Of a stretch of DNA of 64,000 bases, positions 34,550-48,513 are shown piece after piece. Position 1 is the stretch's first letter; each line of letters starts with the position of its first letter. The translations under genes and the position numbers were made by a program. The notes beneath the pieces were generated by a model that searched no databases, was not told the DNA's origin, and was given only the letters and a program-made list of their open reading frames with translations. Origin of the DNA: Laburnicola sp. R22_1 (lineage: Eukaryota; Ascomycota; Dothideomycetes; Pleosporales; Didymosphaeriaceae); contig JACONQ010000003.1 in assembly GCA_014281115.1 (NCBI GenBank), positions 3,658,001 through 3,722,000 of the forward strand, read 5' to 3'.

Positions 34550-36500
34550 TGTTTAATTACGTAATGTACGCTATTGCGTAATACACACGCTCTGCTAAAA
34601 TTGCGAAATATTTAACCTACTATAACTCTACTAATATGGCTCTAATTAACGAGACTTTTGTAGTAATTAAATTGCCAAAACTAGGAGAGTACTTTATATA
34701 TATAGAAGTTGTTAAAAGATTTAGAGTTAGCTAGTTAACTCTATTATAGCGCGCGTGTAATAAAACCTAATTAATGGCGCGTAAGCTTAAAAATTAACAA
34801 ATACTTAACGCTATATAGGAAGAAACACTTATATAGTATATTTAAGACCTCTTAGTATAAGGGGTACCTCCTATAAGCTATATAATACGAAACTTAGCGT
34901 TAGAAATAGCTAAAAAATACGTTGGAACTTACTAGCTGTTATGCTTTATTAAGCGCTATAAACTTAGCTTAATATTGTAATAGATATTTGGCATTAACGA
35001 TTTCGCTATAGAGCTAATTGGCCTTTAAGTATGCGCTGTACTTTAAGCTATTAGCTAAAAAAATTAAGCAATATAACGTTAATGCGCGCTATATTTATAA
35101 TATAAATAAGAAGGGATTTTTATTAGAATTCTCTCTAAATTAAAGCGTGTTTTTTCTTATAAGCAATATAAGTGTAAGAAGTTTAAATTAATACTTTAGA
35201 ATAGTAATTGCGAGTAAATAACTTTAATAGCCTATATTTACGCTAATAGCTCTACTCTTACGCCTGCCCTTATTTATTAGGCAGCCTTTATTAACATATA
35301 AGACACTTGGCTCTAGGATTTTAACCCTAAAATTTATAAGACTTTTTTTACCTCCTCGCCCTTAGAATAGACTAATAATAATATTGGGCTCAGCTAGCTT
35401 AAATAGGTGTTTAACTGCGAGATAAAGACAAAGGCAAGATTATTATACTACCTCTTAATTATTAATAGGTATAGATCTTACGTAATAAAGGATTTTATTA
35501 ATTTCTATAATGCTAATAAAATTCTACTAGTAATATTTCTGCCTTATAGCACCTATACGCTTTAGCCACTAGATATAAGCGTTTTTAGGCCTTTTATAAG
35601 CACGTATAGCAACAGCCTTATAAGCTTTATAGACACCTACTAGGGCCTCTTTAGTATTATAAAGAGGGACTTTTTTAGAATATTCTAGACCGCCTAGAAA
35701 CGCGCGCTAACGTTAGCAACGGTTCTTAAGGCCTTTAAGGCTACTAGGATTGTGCCCCTAGACCCTAATAGGATCCTTAAGTAATTTAAAACTTATAAGC
35801 CTAAGCGCCCTAACTTAAGTAAGAGTAGTATATTAGTTCTTAGCGCTAGCAACTAGCGTAAAATTAAGCGCTTATTATATTAAGTTATTAAAGATATTTA
35901 TAAGTCTTAGGCTGCCAAACTCTTATATACGCTCTACTTAATTTTAGCGAAAAATTAAATCCTTAAGTATAAAAATACTTAGCTTAAAGAGGCTCTTATT
36001 AATAAGTACAAGCACCGCTAGTAGAGTAAGGCCCTAGCACTTAAGATGCTAAAGGATTATAATAGTGGCGCAATTTTCTAGTTGCTAGCTAAGGTCTAGA
36101 GGGCTTACAACTGGCAGGCACAAAAGAACGTAGAGGAGAAGAAGATATAGCTTTAAAAGAATATTTAGGCCTAGCTTAGAGAGTAGAGTAAGCTTAAAAA
36201 GCAAGCTCTCTTATAATAATAACACCTTAAAAAGGCTTAGGCTTAAGCAGAGCGCGCTTATAAGCGTAAGCTAAAGGCTATTAAAGCTTAAGAAAAGTAA
36301 GAGGCCCACGCAATTAAAAAATAACTTTGCGATAAGCTTAAAGCTTCCTAAAAGGATAATTAATATAGCCTTAAGCCTCTAGTAAAAAATCTAAACGATA
36401 TTAAGCTTATATAGCCTAAGTTATAGCCTATTAAAGTTATAAGCCTAAGATGCCTAAGATTGCGCCCATAACGCGTACACGTTAAATACGCCTGCTAGAG
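34550..36500 (+). mobile_element. pogo-type transposon, family C copy C1 (heavily RIPed)
   Basis: From about 34550 it aligns base for base with element C2 (62889 onward), including the terminal motif GTAATG.ACGC repeated 17 bp apart. I found no clear right terminal repeat; the coding relic ends near 36450, so the right limit is approximate. It differs from C2 by dense C-to-T and G-to-A changes. Confidence 0.75.
34636..36450 (+). pseudogene. transposase relic of C1
   Basis: ATG 34636-34638 (MALINETFVVIKL) corresponds to the C2 start. It keeps the C2 layout: helix-turn-helix, block with NINKKGF near 35098-35118 (Asn where the first catalytic Asp belongs, as in C2), second block IINRYRSY near 35460-35483 (Asp lost), LQPLDISVFRPF-like block near 35560-35600 with stops. 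A long Lys/Gln-rich C-terminal part of coiled-coil type follows (35950-36330). Many TAG/TAA stops. Confidence 0.85.
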
Positions 36501-36689
36501 CACTATAGGTAGTTAATAAAAGGTGCTGTATTTGTTAAATAAGCTCTTTTAATTATTACTCTAGAAGATTCGACGATTTTATAATATATACAAGCTATAC
36601 AGCTTAACTTATTATTTTTAGCCTTATAGTAACCTATAATACAATTACTTTAATTTACTATTAGCACTATCTAAAAATAAGCTATTAAG

Positions 36690-38343
36690 GGTAATATCTA
36701 ACTCCTCCTTTATCTCTTTATTTATTTAATAGGTTCTTGTATTACGCCTAGACTCTTTGCACCTCCCATAGCGGCGTTATATTAAGGGACCTGCCTCTTT
36801 TTTACTACTACCTTACGCTCTTTTTAATAACTTTATCCTAATAGAAGGGCTTTCTACTTCTAAATCTGCTTCCTAAGCAAAGCCTAACATCCTACCTTTC
36901 TCAATGCGCTTTATTTTACGCTTTTTTTGCTTTATTAGAACCTTAATTTGCTTTTTAAGTTTCTTAATATAGGTCTCTTAAAGTACACTATAGTAGAGCA
37001 TAAGTTTAGCACCTTTTATAAGCTATAAGTAGCTTAATTTAGTATTAGGTAGAGACTAAATAAAAGAGTTGCATATAAGCTTTAACTAGAATCTAAACTT
37101 AAGAGTATTATTTAGGATTCTGGCTTACTATAGTATATCTAGTAATGTACCGTAAGATAGAGTGTAAATACGCATATTAAGGCAATCTACTACTACTAAC
37201 ACATTTAAAGAAATAAGCCCAGAGGCTTTAAAGGCTTTTTTATAGTTTTCTAGTATAAATATATTAAAAAACGCATTATAAAAGGCTAGTAAAAAGCCCT
37301 CTTTATTAATATAAAAGACGCGTTAGCGCGCTAAGTCCTATACACGGTAGGAGTACTTTAGTTTTAGTAGCGTAAAATAGACTATATTAAGTAGCTAGAG
37401 GATATAAAATAAGTGCGCTAGTATATAGAGTGTTAGGATCTTCTTTTCTTGGCAATAGTTCTTAAAATTCTAGGAGTAGTAGTTCTTATAGCTATCTAGA
37501 ATAAGTAATCTCTATAACCCTACTATGCGCGGTCTTATATACGCATTAAAGTGCTTTAACTACGCAACTCTAAGCTTATTATTAGTCTAGCTAGTCTTAG
37601 AGACTAAGAGCTTCTAATTATAGGGGATACTAGTCTTCTTATACTATACTAAAATATAGACTCGTTCTCTATAGATAATAAAGGGTAGAGTAGTATACCT
37701 AGTAGCGTAAATACTCTAAATTACTATAACCCACTTGTAGTTGCCTAGCTAAATATGCGTAGGTTAAGAATATCTTTCTAAACTAGTTATAATCTTTATT
37801 AAGCTAATAACTCCTATCTAGAAGCCTATCTTATTAAAGTTATAGATGTCTTTATTCTACACTCTATACTTAGCTTTTGTATCCTCTACTAGCTAAAACT
37901 ACGTATTTATAACCTCTAGATTTTCCTATTATATTCTTCATTAGTTTTTTACTTAATTAAAAGCTATTTTAAGCTTAGGTACGCGCTTTACAAAGCGCTA
38001 AGTCTAGTATTATCCTATAGGGTCTTTATGCCGCGCAGCTAGTAGTTTATTAGCTATATCTTCTACCTTATCTAGCTAGGGTGCAAATTCTCGCAAATCT
38101 AGGTTAAGAATATACTATATAAGCGTCTGCTCTTTAGTTGTAATAAGCTTTGCTATACCTAATTATATATTTACTTAGGCAGTAATTCTATTAATTTAAT
38201 TACTTAGTGTAGACTTTAGAATATTATATGCTATAGTAGCGCATTGTAGGCTTAAAATTTGCTTATTCTAATAGGTGTAAAGGGCAAGCTTAATTCTATC
38301 TTCTTAATTAGATAATAATATATTGTGCTATTAAGGTATTATA
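36690..38343 (-). pseudogene. transposase relic of D
   Basis: Reverse-complement reading shows a Fot1-like DNA-binding part near 38060-38160 (SLLQLK-type start and IL.LDLREF), a catalytic-core entry near 37830-37870 (Y.FNK.GF), and near 36700-36780 a C-terminal YGRCKESRRNTRTY, a decayed zinc knuckle like that of F. Dozens of stops. Limits approximate. Confidence 0.68.
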
Positions 38344-38430
38344 ATTTATAGTAAAGTGTTGTAATCTTGGCAAAAACTATCTGGCGGACTAATCTATTTA
38401 GGCTACTAATAGAATATATTATATACTAAG
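36690..38430 (-). mobile_element. pogo-type transposon D (left end not resolved)
   Basis: The minus-strand coding relic is followed at about 38365-38430 by a terminal region with TTGGCAAAA, as in Z and F, and an ACTAAT motif repeated 17 bp apart (near 38389 and 38406). The matching left terminus was not found, perhaps deleted when it met C1. Boundaries approximate. Confidence 0.65.
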
Positions 38431-39122
38431 ATAATATACTATATAGGATAAATAGAACAAATAAAATATTAGAGTATAACTATTTCTAAGAGAGAATTAT
38501 AGGTGTTCTCTTTAGTATCTATTAAGTAGGCTTGTCTATTATAGGCATAATCGCAATTATAATTACGTATACTATAAATACTAAGCTTTAATAGCTAGAC
38601 GCAATAATTTAATATACTCTTTATCTTCTTATAGGCGTAAATATAAGTATTATTATTAATATACTAGTTAGTTTACTAATAAATAATATAATTAGCTTAC
38701 TTAGATACTTTATATTCTAATTTTTCCTAGGTAGGCTATAGGCCTAGCATACGCCATAACTATCTTAATCGCACTAGATTTTACATACTATATAAATTAG
38801 GAGATATTTATACTTAATCCTTTTAACTTTTCTAATATAAACTAGGAGCGAGAACATATACTTTATTTATAAGTCCGCACTACTTTTTTATATTATAGCT
38901 ATATTACTTATCTCTTTATCTATTGTACGCAGGTGGCTAGAAAAGTATTAGAGCTTAGGGCTAGGGCAAATTAATCTATAATATATATAATTGCTAATAT
39001 TATTAATTACTATAAATATAATTACAGCGTTATACTAAATATGCAAAGCAATTATTCTTTATAGTCTATTACTTATTAATAAGAAAGTTAGCGCTTACCT
39101 TTACTAGAGTATATTTCTTATA
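38431..39122. other. AT-rich gene-free DNA
   Basis: TA-rich with no assignable content; sits between elements D and E. Confidence 0.5.
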
Positions 39123-39124
39123 TA

Positions 39125-40987
39125 ACGTATTTACAAGCGAGCTGCGAATATAAGCAAGCTGTAAACCCTACTAACTTTTTATAACGCGTTATCTATTTAC
39201 TATAATAGCTTAACTAACACTTATTTAATTGCCCTATAATAAAGCAGATGTCTTCCTAGCTATCTTAGCTATTAATTAGAATTAGATTCAGAGCGTTAAT
39301 CGTGCTGCAGCGACGTTTAACGTTCCTAAAAGCACGCTTTACAGCCAACGCACTGGAACTACTACGCGATGCAATTATGAGTCTAAATTAAAGAAGCTTA
39401 CTAAGCTAGAAGAGAAGGTTATTATTAAGCATATACTTAACCTAGATTCGCGAGGCTTTGCGCCTACTCTAGGTGCTATATAAGATATAGCGAATAAGCT
39501 GCTCGCTAAGCGTAGCGTAGGCTATGTTGGCTAGCAGTGGCCCAGAAACTTTGTTAAGCGAACAGACAGCCTTACAACGCGATTTAATCGAGCCTACAAT
39601 TAACAGCAAGCCCTCTGCGAGGACTCGACAGCTATATAGGCCTAGTTTGAGCTAGTAGTACGTATAAAGGCCACCTACGATATTTGCGATGAGGACACCT
39701 TTAACTTTGACAAGACTGGCTTTCTAATGGGCAAGATATCCTCCCAGCTAGTCGTTACAGGCTTAGAGAGACGTGGTTAGCCAAAAGCGATCCAGCTAGG
39801 CAATTGTAAGTGGGTAACAACGATTTATAGAATTAACGCTACTAGGTGGGCAATTCTGCCCTTTATTATCTTCGCTGGCAAGTACTACCTCTTGGCCTAG
39901 TATAAGGGCGATAATATACTAGGTAACTAGACTATTAGTCTCAGCAATAATGGGTGGACTATAAACAAGCTTAGTGTTGCCTGGCTATAGCACTTTATTA
40001 AGTATATAGTAGAGTGTAGAATAGGCGCGCGTTAGCTTCTAATACTTAATAGCCATAAGAGCCACAACTTACTCGAATTTTAGAAGATTTATAGGGAGAA
40101 CAAGATCTATACCCTATATATGCCACTATATTTATTATACCTCCTATAGCCATTTAACGTGGGCTGCTTCTCGCTGTTAAAGCGGGCGTATAGACGCTAG
40201 GTTAAGGGCCTAATACGCAACTATATTAACTATATTACTAAGCTTAAGTTTCTACTATCCTTTCGCGCCGCCTATAACTAGTTAATTATAAAGAAGAATA
40301 TCTACGTAAGCTTCTAAGGCTCTGGGCTAGTTCTACACAATTTAGAGATAGTGCTCTTAAAGCTTAATATTAAGCTTTGTACACTATCGCCAGCGCTAGC
40401 GCTAGTAGCCCTACTAGAGGCCCTATAGGAGTCTGCAACACTAAGCAACGCACGTAAGCTAGGCACTTAGCTAACTCTAGTTTGTAAGCGAATTTAAAGG
40501 CATTAGAAATTCTCTTCTATCTTAGTTATCTAGTTGCTTAATTAGCTTATAAGAGGCGCTAAGAAAATGGCGTATTTAATAGTGCTTATATGCGAGGAGA
40601 TAGCTACTCTATAAAGGGTAAATAAGGTAGCCACAATGCGTAAACAGCGTAAAAAGAAGCAGATCTAAAAGTAAGACACTCTATTAAAGGCAGAGAGAGA
40701 GGATATTATTGCTTAAAAGACTATTAAGCAGTAACTAGAGGGAGAAATACAGCAAGGCAAGGCGCAGTTAGTTGCGAGCTAGTAGGCTTCTGCGTGCTAC
40801 AGGCACTATAGGGAGTCTAGATACAACTTACACACGTGTAAAAAGGCTTCTATAGATACTACTTAATTTAGAATAGCTATTATATTAATAGAATATTAAT
40901 GCGTTATAAATTTATATGCTGCGAAAGGCTTAGAGACTTAGTGGGGTTCGCAGCTCGCTTATATTCGCAGCTCGCTTATAAACACGT
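39125..40987 (+). mobile_element. pogo-type transposon E, complete 1863 bp
   Basis: Left end ACGTATTTACAAGCGAGC and right end complement ACGTGTTTATAAGCGAGC, with TA at 39123-39124 and 40988-40989. AAGCGAG/AAGCAAG motifs stand at 39135 and 39152 (17 bp). Related to family A over the coding region but with its own termini (GAGCTGCG instead of GAGTCGCC). Confidence 0.9.
39205..40904 (+). pseudogene. transposase relic of E
   Basis: The start codon is now ATA at 39205-39207, 80 bp inside the element (ATG in A copies). It keeps DEDTFNFDKTGFLMG near 39688-39730, with the first catalytic Asp, and more Trp codons than family A, so its coding line is less damaged in the core. Second block LNSHKSHNL near 40048-40075. 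The third block with the Leu-Lys-Arg-Ala-Tyr-like end is near 40160-40195. The C-terminal knuckle-like CYRHYRESRYN..TC is near 40790-40835. Stops at several Gln/Trp positions. Confidence 0.87.
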
Positions 40988-40989
40988 TA

Positions 40990-41933
40990 TCTTAAACTCC
41001 TTAGATTATATAACCTAACGTGGATAGGTCTATATGTTTTCTTAATTACTAAATCCTTTTGCTTTTTACCTTACTAGTATTAAACGTCGAATTTTTAAGT
41101 CTATTTGTCAGATGCATAGTTTACGCTTAGCTTATATAAGAAATAATAATTTTAAGAGAGTAGTATAACTAAATAGCCTATAAGCTACTGCGGGTTTTAG
41201 AGGTAGAGAGAACGACCTAATATTAGTAAGGATTTGTTTTGGCCTAAGTTATAGTAAAAAGGATAAATTATATTAGAGAAGGTTTATCTAATAGCTTCTA
41301 TTAGATTGTAGCCTACTCTTAAACTACCTTTAGTAACTTTACCATTCTCTTTTCTAGAGCTTTTACCCTCGCTTTAAGATTATTAACCTTTTTTATAAGC
41401 GTGTTTAGTAACTCCTAACAATTAGCTTATAGTTAGTCTTTAGTAGCTAGAGATAAGCAGTTTTCCTTTACTTATATAAGTAACTAGTCTAGTCTATTTA
41501 GTATTTAGGTAGTAGCTTACTATTCTAGAAATATTTTTTTAAAATGCTTAGACATACATTATTTAAATTGTCTAAAATATTAAAGTGAACTCGCTTCTTT
41601 TTAGAATAGTCTATGTGTAGACTACCTTTTAATATAGCACATAGTAAAGGTAGTACGCTATCTTATAACTCTTCTAAATCTCTAAGTAGCTATTATAATA
41701 ATATATAAGTACCTTATAAAAATAAGTATAGCAGTAATTACCTACCTAACCTTTAACACTATTTATAGATACTTTATCCTAATATAAGATATTATTCTTA
41801 ACTATAGCAAGAAAAGCGTTTAAACTCTATAAATAACTTATTATAAAGAATAGAATAGGAATATAAAGTGTATAAAGCAGAGTAAGAAAATAGATAGAAT
41901 AAGTTAGTTAAGTAGATAAAGCGGACAGAGTAG
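40990..41933. other. AT-rich gene-free DNA
   Basis: RIP-like composition; nothing recognisable. Borders the 3' LTR of Gypsy-2. Confidence 0.5.
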
Positions 41934-42130
41934 TGTATTAGGGAGCTTAAGTAACTAATAATTAAAAAAGTTAATATTGACAGAATCTACGTATGGGTGC
42001 CAGTCAAAGGTGCTAGCTAAGCTCATAAGACGCACGAGGCGCGCTAAGAACGCGCTAGTACCTAATCGGGACTAGCGCCGAGGAAATCTTAGTAGTCGGC
42101 GTAAGGTAACTCTAATCTAGTTCTATAACA
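41934..42130 (-). repeat. 3' LTR of Gypsy-2
   Basis: On the minus strand it runs TGTTATAGAAC...CTAATACA. It is more RIP-altered than the other copy (for example ACCTCGG to ATCTTAG on the plus-strand reading). Confidence 0.88.
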
Positions 42131-42199
42131 CTATCCTTCTCTCTAATAAGCTTCGTCCTTAAAGCTTCATTTTAAATTTAACTCGCTAGTCCTAAATAG

Positions 42200-45100
42200 G
42201 CAACTAATGTATAATTCTCCAGTCATAATTATCTATGCTATATTCTTCTAAGAAATAGGTTATTCCTAAGTATGTTGCGTATATAATAAGTAGTTAGCGG
42301 CTAGCTATAAAGCAAGTTTACTATAATTAACTATTAAGAGCAGCTTACTTAGTAAGCTAGGCGCCTTTCCTATACTAGTAATAACAATAATAGAGATCTT
42401 TATACTAAGTAATAATTATAGTAGTAAATATAACTCTTACTACAATTTACTATAAATTACTATAAGTCTAATCTATCTCTTATCTAATCTACTAAACTGT
42501 TATTTGCTCCTCCGTTCTCTCTACGAACACTATTATAGGTAGTTATGGGGCGTTAGGACAATAGTAATAGAAGTCTATTAGTAACTCTTAATAACTAGTA
42601 ACATTGTAATAAGGCGTCTAATCTAGCTTATTATAGCTTTTCTATTTAACTAGGTAGTGCAAAAGGCCTTTACAGCTATTAGTAAGTTTTTTACACTACT
42701 AGTCTACCTTATAGTCTAATATATTCTTTATATTATAGATAGGGAGACCCTTTTCTATAGCCACTAGCTCTTGTAGATTCTAGTGTTAACCTGGCAGAGG
42801 ATCTATTACTTAGGGGTGTAGCAACTAGGGATAAAACTAAGAATAGATATTCTTTAAATTATTATAGGTAGTAAGGTTCAACTTAAACACTTTACTGTTA
42901 AAGTCCTTAACAATCTTAAAAGGCCCTAGATTCTTATAGGATAGTTTATAACTATTCTTACGCGTATAGATATTACGCGCGTCTAGTATAGCCTAGTTAT
43001 CTACTTTAAACTCTAGTGCGGGTATCCTCTTATTATTAGTGTACTTCTCTATCTTAGCTTACGCCCACACTAAGCTGTACTATAAGTAAATCTTTAAGTT
43101 CTTAATTCTTGCTAGCAAGTAATTAGCGGCCTAGGCGTTATAGGCAGCTTTTTATCTAGGCAGTAGTTAACTAGCGGGCTCTAACCCAGACTAGGGTAGG
43201 TAGCCCTTTGTGGTCTCAAACAGCGTTATGCTCATAGTAGTACTCCTACTACTATTCGCTTTAAACTCCGCTATTAGTAGCATCTTTGCCTAGTTATATT
43301 AGTTGTAATAAATAAACAATTATAAATACCTAATTTGCTATTTCTATCTAACTATTTATTTTAGAATGGGCGGTAGTGGATAGTAAGGACTTCGTCCCTA
43401 TACGGTCGCAAAGACGGCGCTAGAAATATAACATAAATTGCGATCTGCGATCCAACACTATCTTAGCTAGGTAACCTTTTTTACGCCATATATACTTAAT
43501 AAAAGCCTATACGCAGGTGTCTATATCTAAGAATATAAGCGGCACAAATTTTTTCTTCTTAGATAATTAGTCTACCATAACTATAATATAATAATAGTTG
43601 TAACTGTAATAGTGTGACTTTAGTAGGGACGAGATAAAGTTAACTAACACGCTAGTCTAGTAGAAGTCTAGGATAGGCAGTGAGTGAAGCAGCCTATGCT
43701 TGCCTTCCCACTTTGACTTTAACCTAGAGTAGGTTAAGTAGTTCTTTACATATCTAGCAATAGTGTCTATACTATTAGACTAGTAGTAATAGTGTAATAG
43801 CTTGTAAAATGTTTCGTGCTTACCACTATGTCCTCTAGGCATAGTGTTATAATAAAGCTTAACAATAGACGTACGAAGTTTATTATTAAAAGGGATAAAT
43901 AATTTATTATATACGTATATAAAGCCGTTATTAATTTTAATATCTTAGAGTTTTAGGCAGATACCTTTCTTGTGGTATATATTGTATAACAACTAATAAG
44001 CACCGTCTATCTTAGCTTTAACTATCCTCTATATAACTTTATCTATTGCGATAGTATTGCGTACTTACTATATAACGTCCACGCTAGTGTTAAGACTATT
44101 TTAAGTAGAGGCTTTGTCCTAACTATTAGACATAAAGACCTCCTTACTAAGTGTATATATTATGTGAGCGAGGTGTGCAACCTCTATTACTAGGAATTCT
44201 ATAAGAATCTAGGCTAGGTATATAGCGTGCTGCGATCTACTATTATAACCTAGATGGGCCTTAATAACTTCCTCTAATAAGATGGTTTGTTGTTAGTGCT
44301 AAATGCGATTATTATCCACACCCTCTAGTATGTTACCTAATTGTTAGGTAATAGCGTCGGGCTTAGTCCCTTGTCTGCCAGGCTAGTACTTAATAACAAA
44401 GTTAAATTCTACTAAGAACTTAGCCTAATAAGCTTATCTGTGGTTAAGTTACTTTGTTGTTATAAAGTACTCTAAGGCTTTATAATTAAAAAAGATCTCT
44501 ATAGGGTCTGTGGTACTAGCCAATTCAGGTCTCTATTCTTTAAAGGCGCGAATAATTGCTGTTAACTTCTTATTATAGATAGGATAGTTAATCTCCGCAG
44601 GCTTTATCTTTATTAAGAAGAAGGCGACAGGCCGCAATATACTATTAGGTTAATACTGTAATAGTATGCTGGCAACAACCTAGTTAGACGCGTTTGTCTT
44701 AATAATTAAGCGTAACTCCGGGTTAAAATGCGTAAGTAGTAGCGCGTTAACAAAGACTCTCTTAAGAGCTTTAAAAGCTATTTTGGCGATTTTAGTAAGG
44801 TTAATTTTGCTTACCACCCCTTTCGTTAGCTTAATTAATAGGTGGGCTAGTATTAAAAAACAGTGTATAAATCGCTAATAAAAGTTAGCGAATTCGATAA
44901 AGGCTTGTATATCCTTTACAGTCTAGGAATTAATCCACTCTAATATAGTGTCGATTTTTTTCAGATCTATTGCTAGTCCTTCCGTTAATAGAATTATTCC
45001 TAGGTACTTAATCTTCTTAACTAAGAACTCGCACTTATAAATATCTAAGAATAGACTAGCATCTTTAAGTGCGTTAAGGACTATAAAGCAATGCCTCTTA

Positions 45101-46650
45101 TAGTCCTCTTTATTTTCGCTATACACAAGGATATTGTCTAAGTAAGCTAAGTAATAGTCGTCTAAATATTCTCTAAGAACGTAATTAATATACTATTAAA
45201 AAGTACCCAGTGTATTATATAACCCAAAGGGCATAACAACGTATTTAAACAATCCAAAGCGTGTTAGAAACGCTGTTTTGTATTAATTGCCCTCCTTAAT
45301 AAGAATCTTGTTAAACGCAGCAATAACGTTAAATTTTAAAAAGATTCTTACCTTATTAAGTTGTGCCAAAGTCTCTTTAATTTTGGGCAGCGTATTGCGA
45401 TTCTTAATTGTAATCTTATTAAGTTTGTGGTAATTAATGCAGATTCGCAAATCTCCTTTAGGCTTTCTTACTACTAGTAGCGAAGTAGTATAGAGTAAAT
45501 TGCTTTCTTAAATATAACCCTTATAAAGCTCCTCTTATATGTAAGCTTTAACAGCTTCTATTTCCTCTTAAGATAATCTAAAAGCGCGCTGGAACGTCAG
45601 CTCTACGCCTTCTTTGAGCGGTATCTCGTGATCCAAGCCCCTACGGGGCGGAGGCATGTCCTTAGCTAACTTGGGATCCCATAGGTTAATAATTAAGTGG
45701 TAGGCCTTTAGAATTAATTTCTTTAACTCCTCTACTAAGGGCGGTGCCTTGCCTAGTTTGTTATAAAACTTCTTAAAGTCCTTATATAAGGTGGTAGCGA
45801 CGTCCGCAAAGAAGGCCATCGCCACTAGATATTTATCTAACTCCTTAGAGTGCTCTTCGTATTTGTCCTAATCCTTAGAATAGATCTAGGCAATAGAGTT
45901 AGGGTTATGTTGCGCGAACGCTATTGCCGCTTTAGCGGAGATTAGCGCGATCTCTACGTTGTTTTTTTATCTTTACTATAGGTTAGGTTGTCTTGGCATA
46001 ACTCTTACTATAATAATTACAAGTAATCTTAACTAATAGGTTACTATGCAAACAGTTATGGTGGCAGTAATTAGACTTAAACATTATGGATTGTTCTAAC
46101 TACTTTATAGTGGGGTTGTGAGTCTTAAGCTATAGTTAACTAATAATAAGATTAAAACCAATAATGTCTGTAATCTAGAACTAGCCCTTGCTACTATAGC
46201 CTCTAATATTAATCCTTACCTTGGCCATATCGCTTATAAAGCCAACAATCTTTCTATCCGCTAACTTAAGCAATATAGGGCTCTTAGTAGGGACTATTAT
46301 TAGTTTGTGCTATCGCGCAAAGGCTACGCTCACTACTTGCCTAGTATATCTGCTGTTAGAAAGTAGCGTGGCTTTAATAGGAGCCTTCTAGGGCAGAATA
46401 ATATTATATCTTACCTTTATTTGTAAGCTATGTGGTAGTTAATCTAGAGGCTTAGGTTCTAGTAGACAGTCTGTTGCGTTAATCGCGGCAAACGCGACTA
46501 TTTCTTCTAGTCTATGAGTGTTCTTATATAACTTACTTAATAACGCGAGCGACAACTATACACTTAGTCGACTCACTGGCGCGTTAGAGTAGCACCTCTT
46601 AAGGGTGGCAGCAACCTCCTTATACGCTAGTAAGGGTTCCTAAAGGCAAC
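42200..46650 (-). pseudogene. pol relic of Gypsy-2
   Basis: Minus strand. Protease region near 46300-46450 (the usual DTG is no longer clear). An open frame at 45568-45825 lies in the linker ahead of the reverse transcriptase. RT: VMPFGLYNT near 45215-45245, then YLDN at 45133-45144, where the second catalytic Asp is Asn by GAT to AAT. Open frame 44923-45126 continues RT (KCEFLVKKIKYLG). RNase H with KTNASNQVVAS near 44680-44720. Integrase with TYSRLKSKWEGKHRLLHSL near 43680-43730 and a core near 43400-43600. C-terminal GPFKIVKDF near 42890-42930, followed by a chromodomain-like end to about 42620. Many TAG stops. Confidence 0.87.
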
Positions 46651-46659
46651 TGTCCGCAG

Positions 46660-48513
46660 GAACTACTCTTTTCCCAAGCCCACGTTAGTTAGGTTTGCGA
46701 GTTTAAGATCGATAAGGTCCGCAGTATTAAGGAGCTCACAGCGAAAAGGTGACTTTGTCTAACCCTTATAAGGAGCATTCGCGTCCTTAGGGTTGTATCC
46801 TGGCTTTAGATAGCGGGCGCACCATCCCTTCTTAATAATAAAACAGAATTTGTTAGCGGCTTGCTAGTACTTATCTTTGCTATGTTTCTTATTAATATTA
46901 GCTTCTCTGCCACCGCTGTTGCTATAAGAGCGGTTGTTAGAGTTCTTCTAGCTATCCTTATCTTTGTCTTTGCTAGTGGCCTTATTGTCTCTACCTCCAC
47001 TACTAAAGGCGGCGGCCATGCTTATCTTAACCACTCAAAGACAATTTATAAAGTCAGTCTAATTCTTATTACCTTAGGCACTGTAAGAAGCGGGGCCTCG
47101 GAACCGCAAATTAAGGTTTATTAGAGCTTAGAACTTCTTAGACATTAAATCTAGTTTGGCGCAGAATACAACGTTATTAAATCGGCTTAACCACTAACTC
47201 AAAGTCTCCTTATTACCTTGTTTGACTATGCCGTTCGCTAGCTCGGACATAGCGTTGCCTTGTTTATTAATAATATTAAACAACTTCTCTAAATTGTCGT
47301 ATAACTGCTGGCACGTCTCGTACTTATTGTTCGAGTTTGGCAGCGACCAATTCTTAATAGCTTAATAAGCCGTCTTATCCATGTGCTTATAGAGATATTT
47401 AATCTTTGTCTATTTGTTAGTAAACTAGTTAAAGGAGCGATTAAACTTAGTTTTCGCCAACGTAATCTATTTCTCTAGGTCCTCTATATCTTCACTGCTA
47501 AACATGTTAATATTGGGGTATTAAGGATCGGAGCGACGCGTTATAGTACTAGCCTTACTAACTATAAAGGTGGGAGTGCCCTAGTGGGCGCGTTAATGGT
47601 TGCGTTTACCTTTACTATTAGAACTGCTACTATTACTACTATTATTACCTCTATTATTAGAGGTGTTAAGGTTAGTGGCCCGCTACTTACAGGGCTTTAT
47701 CTTCTTCTTACACTAGTCCTTTTAACCTACTTGCGTAAGGAGCTCCTAGTTAAGGGCTTTAGTAGTGTTGGCGCGCTAGGTAGCCTTATCGCGTTATTAG
47801 CGCGCGGTGTTATAGTCCTTATAGAGGCGCGCGACTATGGCTCTAGTCTTATCTAACTAGGCATCCTTATCTTATAACTTATGGCTAAGTTTGTGAATAG
47901 CCTAGCTTTCTATCTTAAGCGATTATTATAACTTGTTAAGCACAGCTTTAGACAGACTTAATTGTTCTGCCGCTATCGCTAGGTCTAATTATAATAATAG
48001 GTCTTACTATAGGTACTTAATAATAGCGTTAAACTATTCCTATAAATAAAGTGGGATCTTAGTGGCGAGGTTCTTAATTATAGCAACCTTACAAATAAGG
48101 GTATCCTTATAAGATACTCTATTGCTGTAGATATTATAAAATAGGATAAGTATCTCTTTAATAGTGTTCTTACCTTTCTTATCTATAACTACCTATATAA
48201 TATTATTTATAACCTTCTTATAGTACGCCTGTAAGATGCGGTAGATAGTGGCAAAGTTGTACTTATCGCCTACTATAGTCTATTTCTATAACTCCTACAC
48301 GCGAGAGCGGGGTTACTAGTTATTTTATTCCTTCGCTTCTTCTAACTTATAACCTTCCTCTATAGAGGCCAGCTTTGACTTATTGCTGCTGCGAGGCAGG
48401 CCGCCTAAAGCGAAGAATACCTTTGTTAGGTTTAGTAGTGAGCTTATTAGCGTGCGCGAGGTGTAGCAGCCACTAAGAGATCTACTACTAAGGAATCCAA
48501 AAGGTCCGTGCAT
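46660..48513 (-). pseudogene. gag relic of Gypsy-2
   Basis: Minus strand, with an open piece 48325-48513 starting MHGPFGFLSSRSLSG, followed by mutated sequence. A capsid-like region is still readable at about 47170-47520 (NNKYETCQQLYDNLEKLF, LSQWLSRFNNVVF). A single Cys-containing remnant (NKFCFIIKKGWCARY) at about 46800-46865 stands where a zinc knuckle is expected. Stops at Gln/Trp positions. Confidence 0.78.

Noticed and set aside
44923..45126. Stand-alone gene
   Set aside because: It is the RT piece of Gypsy-2 between two RIP stops, as shown by its neighbours in frame.
46861..47856. Plus-strand frames at 46861-47124 and 47584-47856
   Set aside because: Antisense to the gag relic of Gypsy-2, whose capsid pattern reads on the minus strand.
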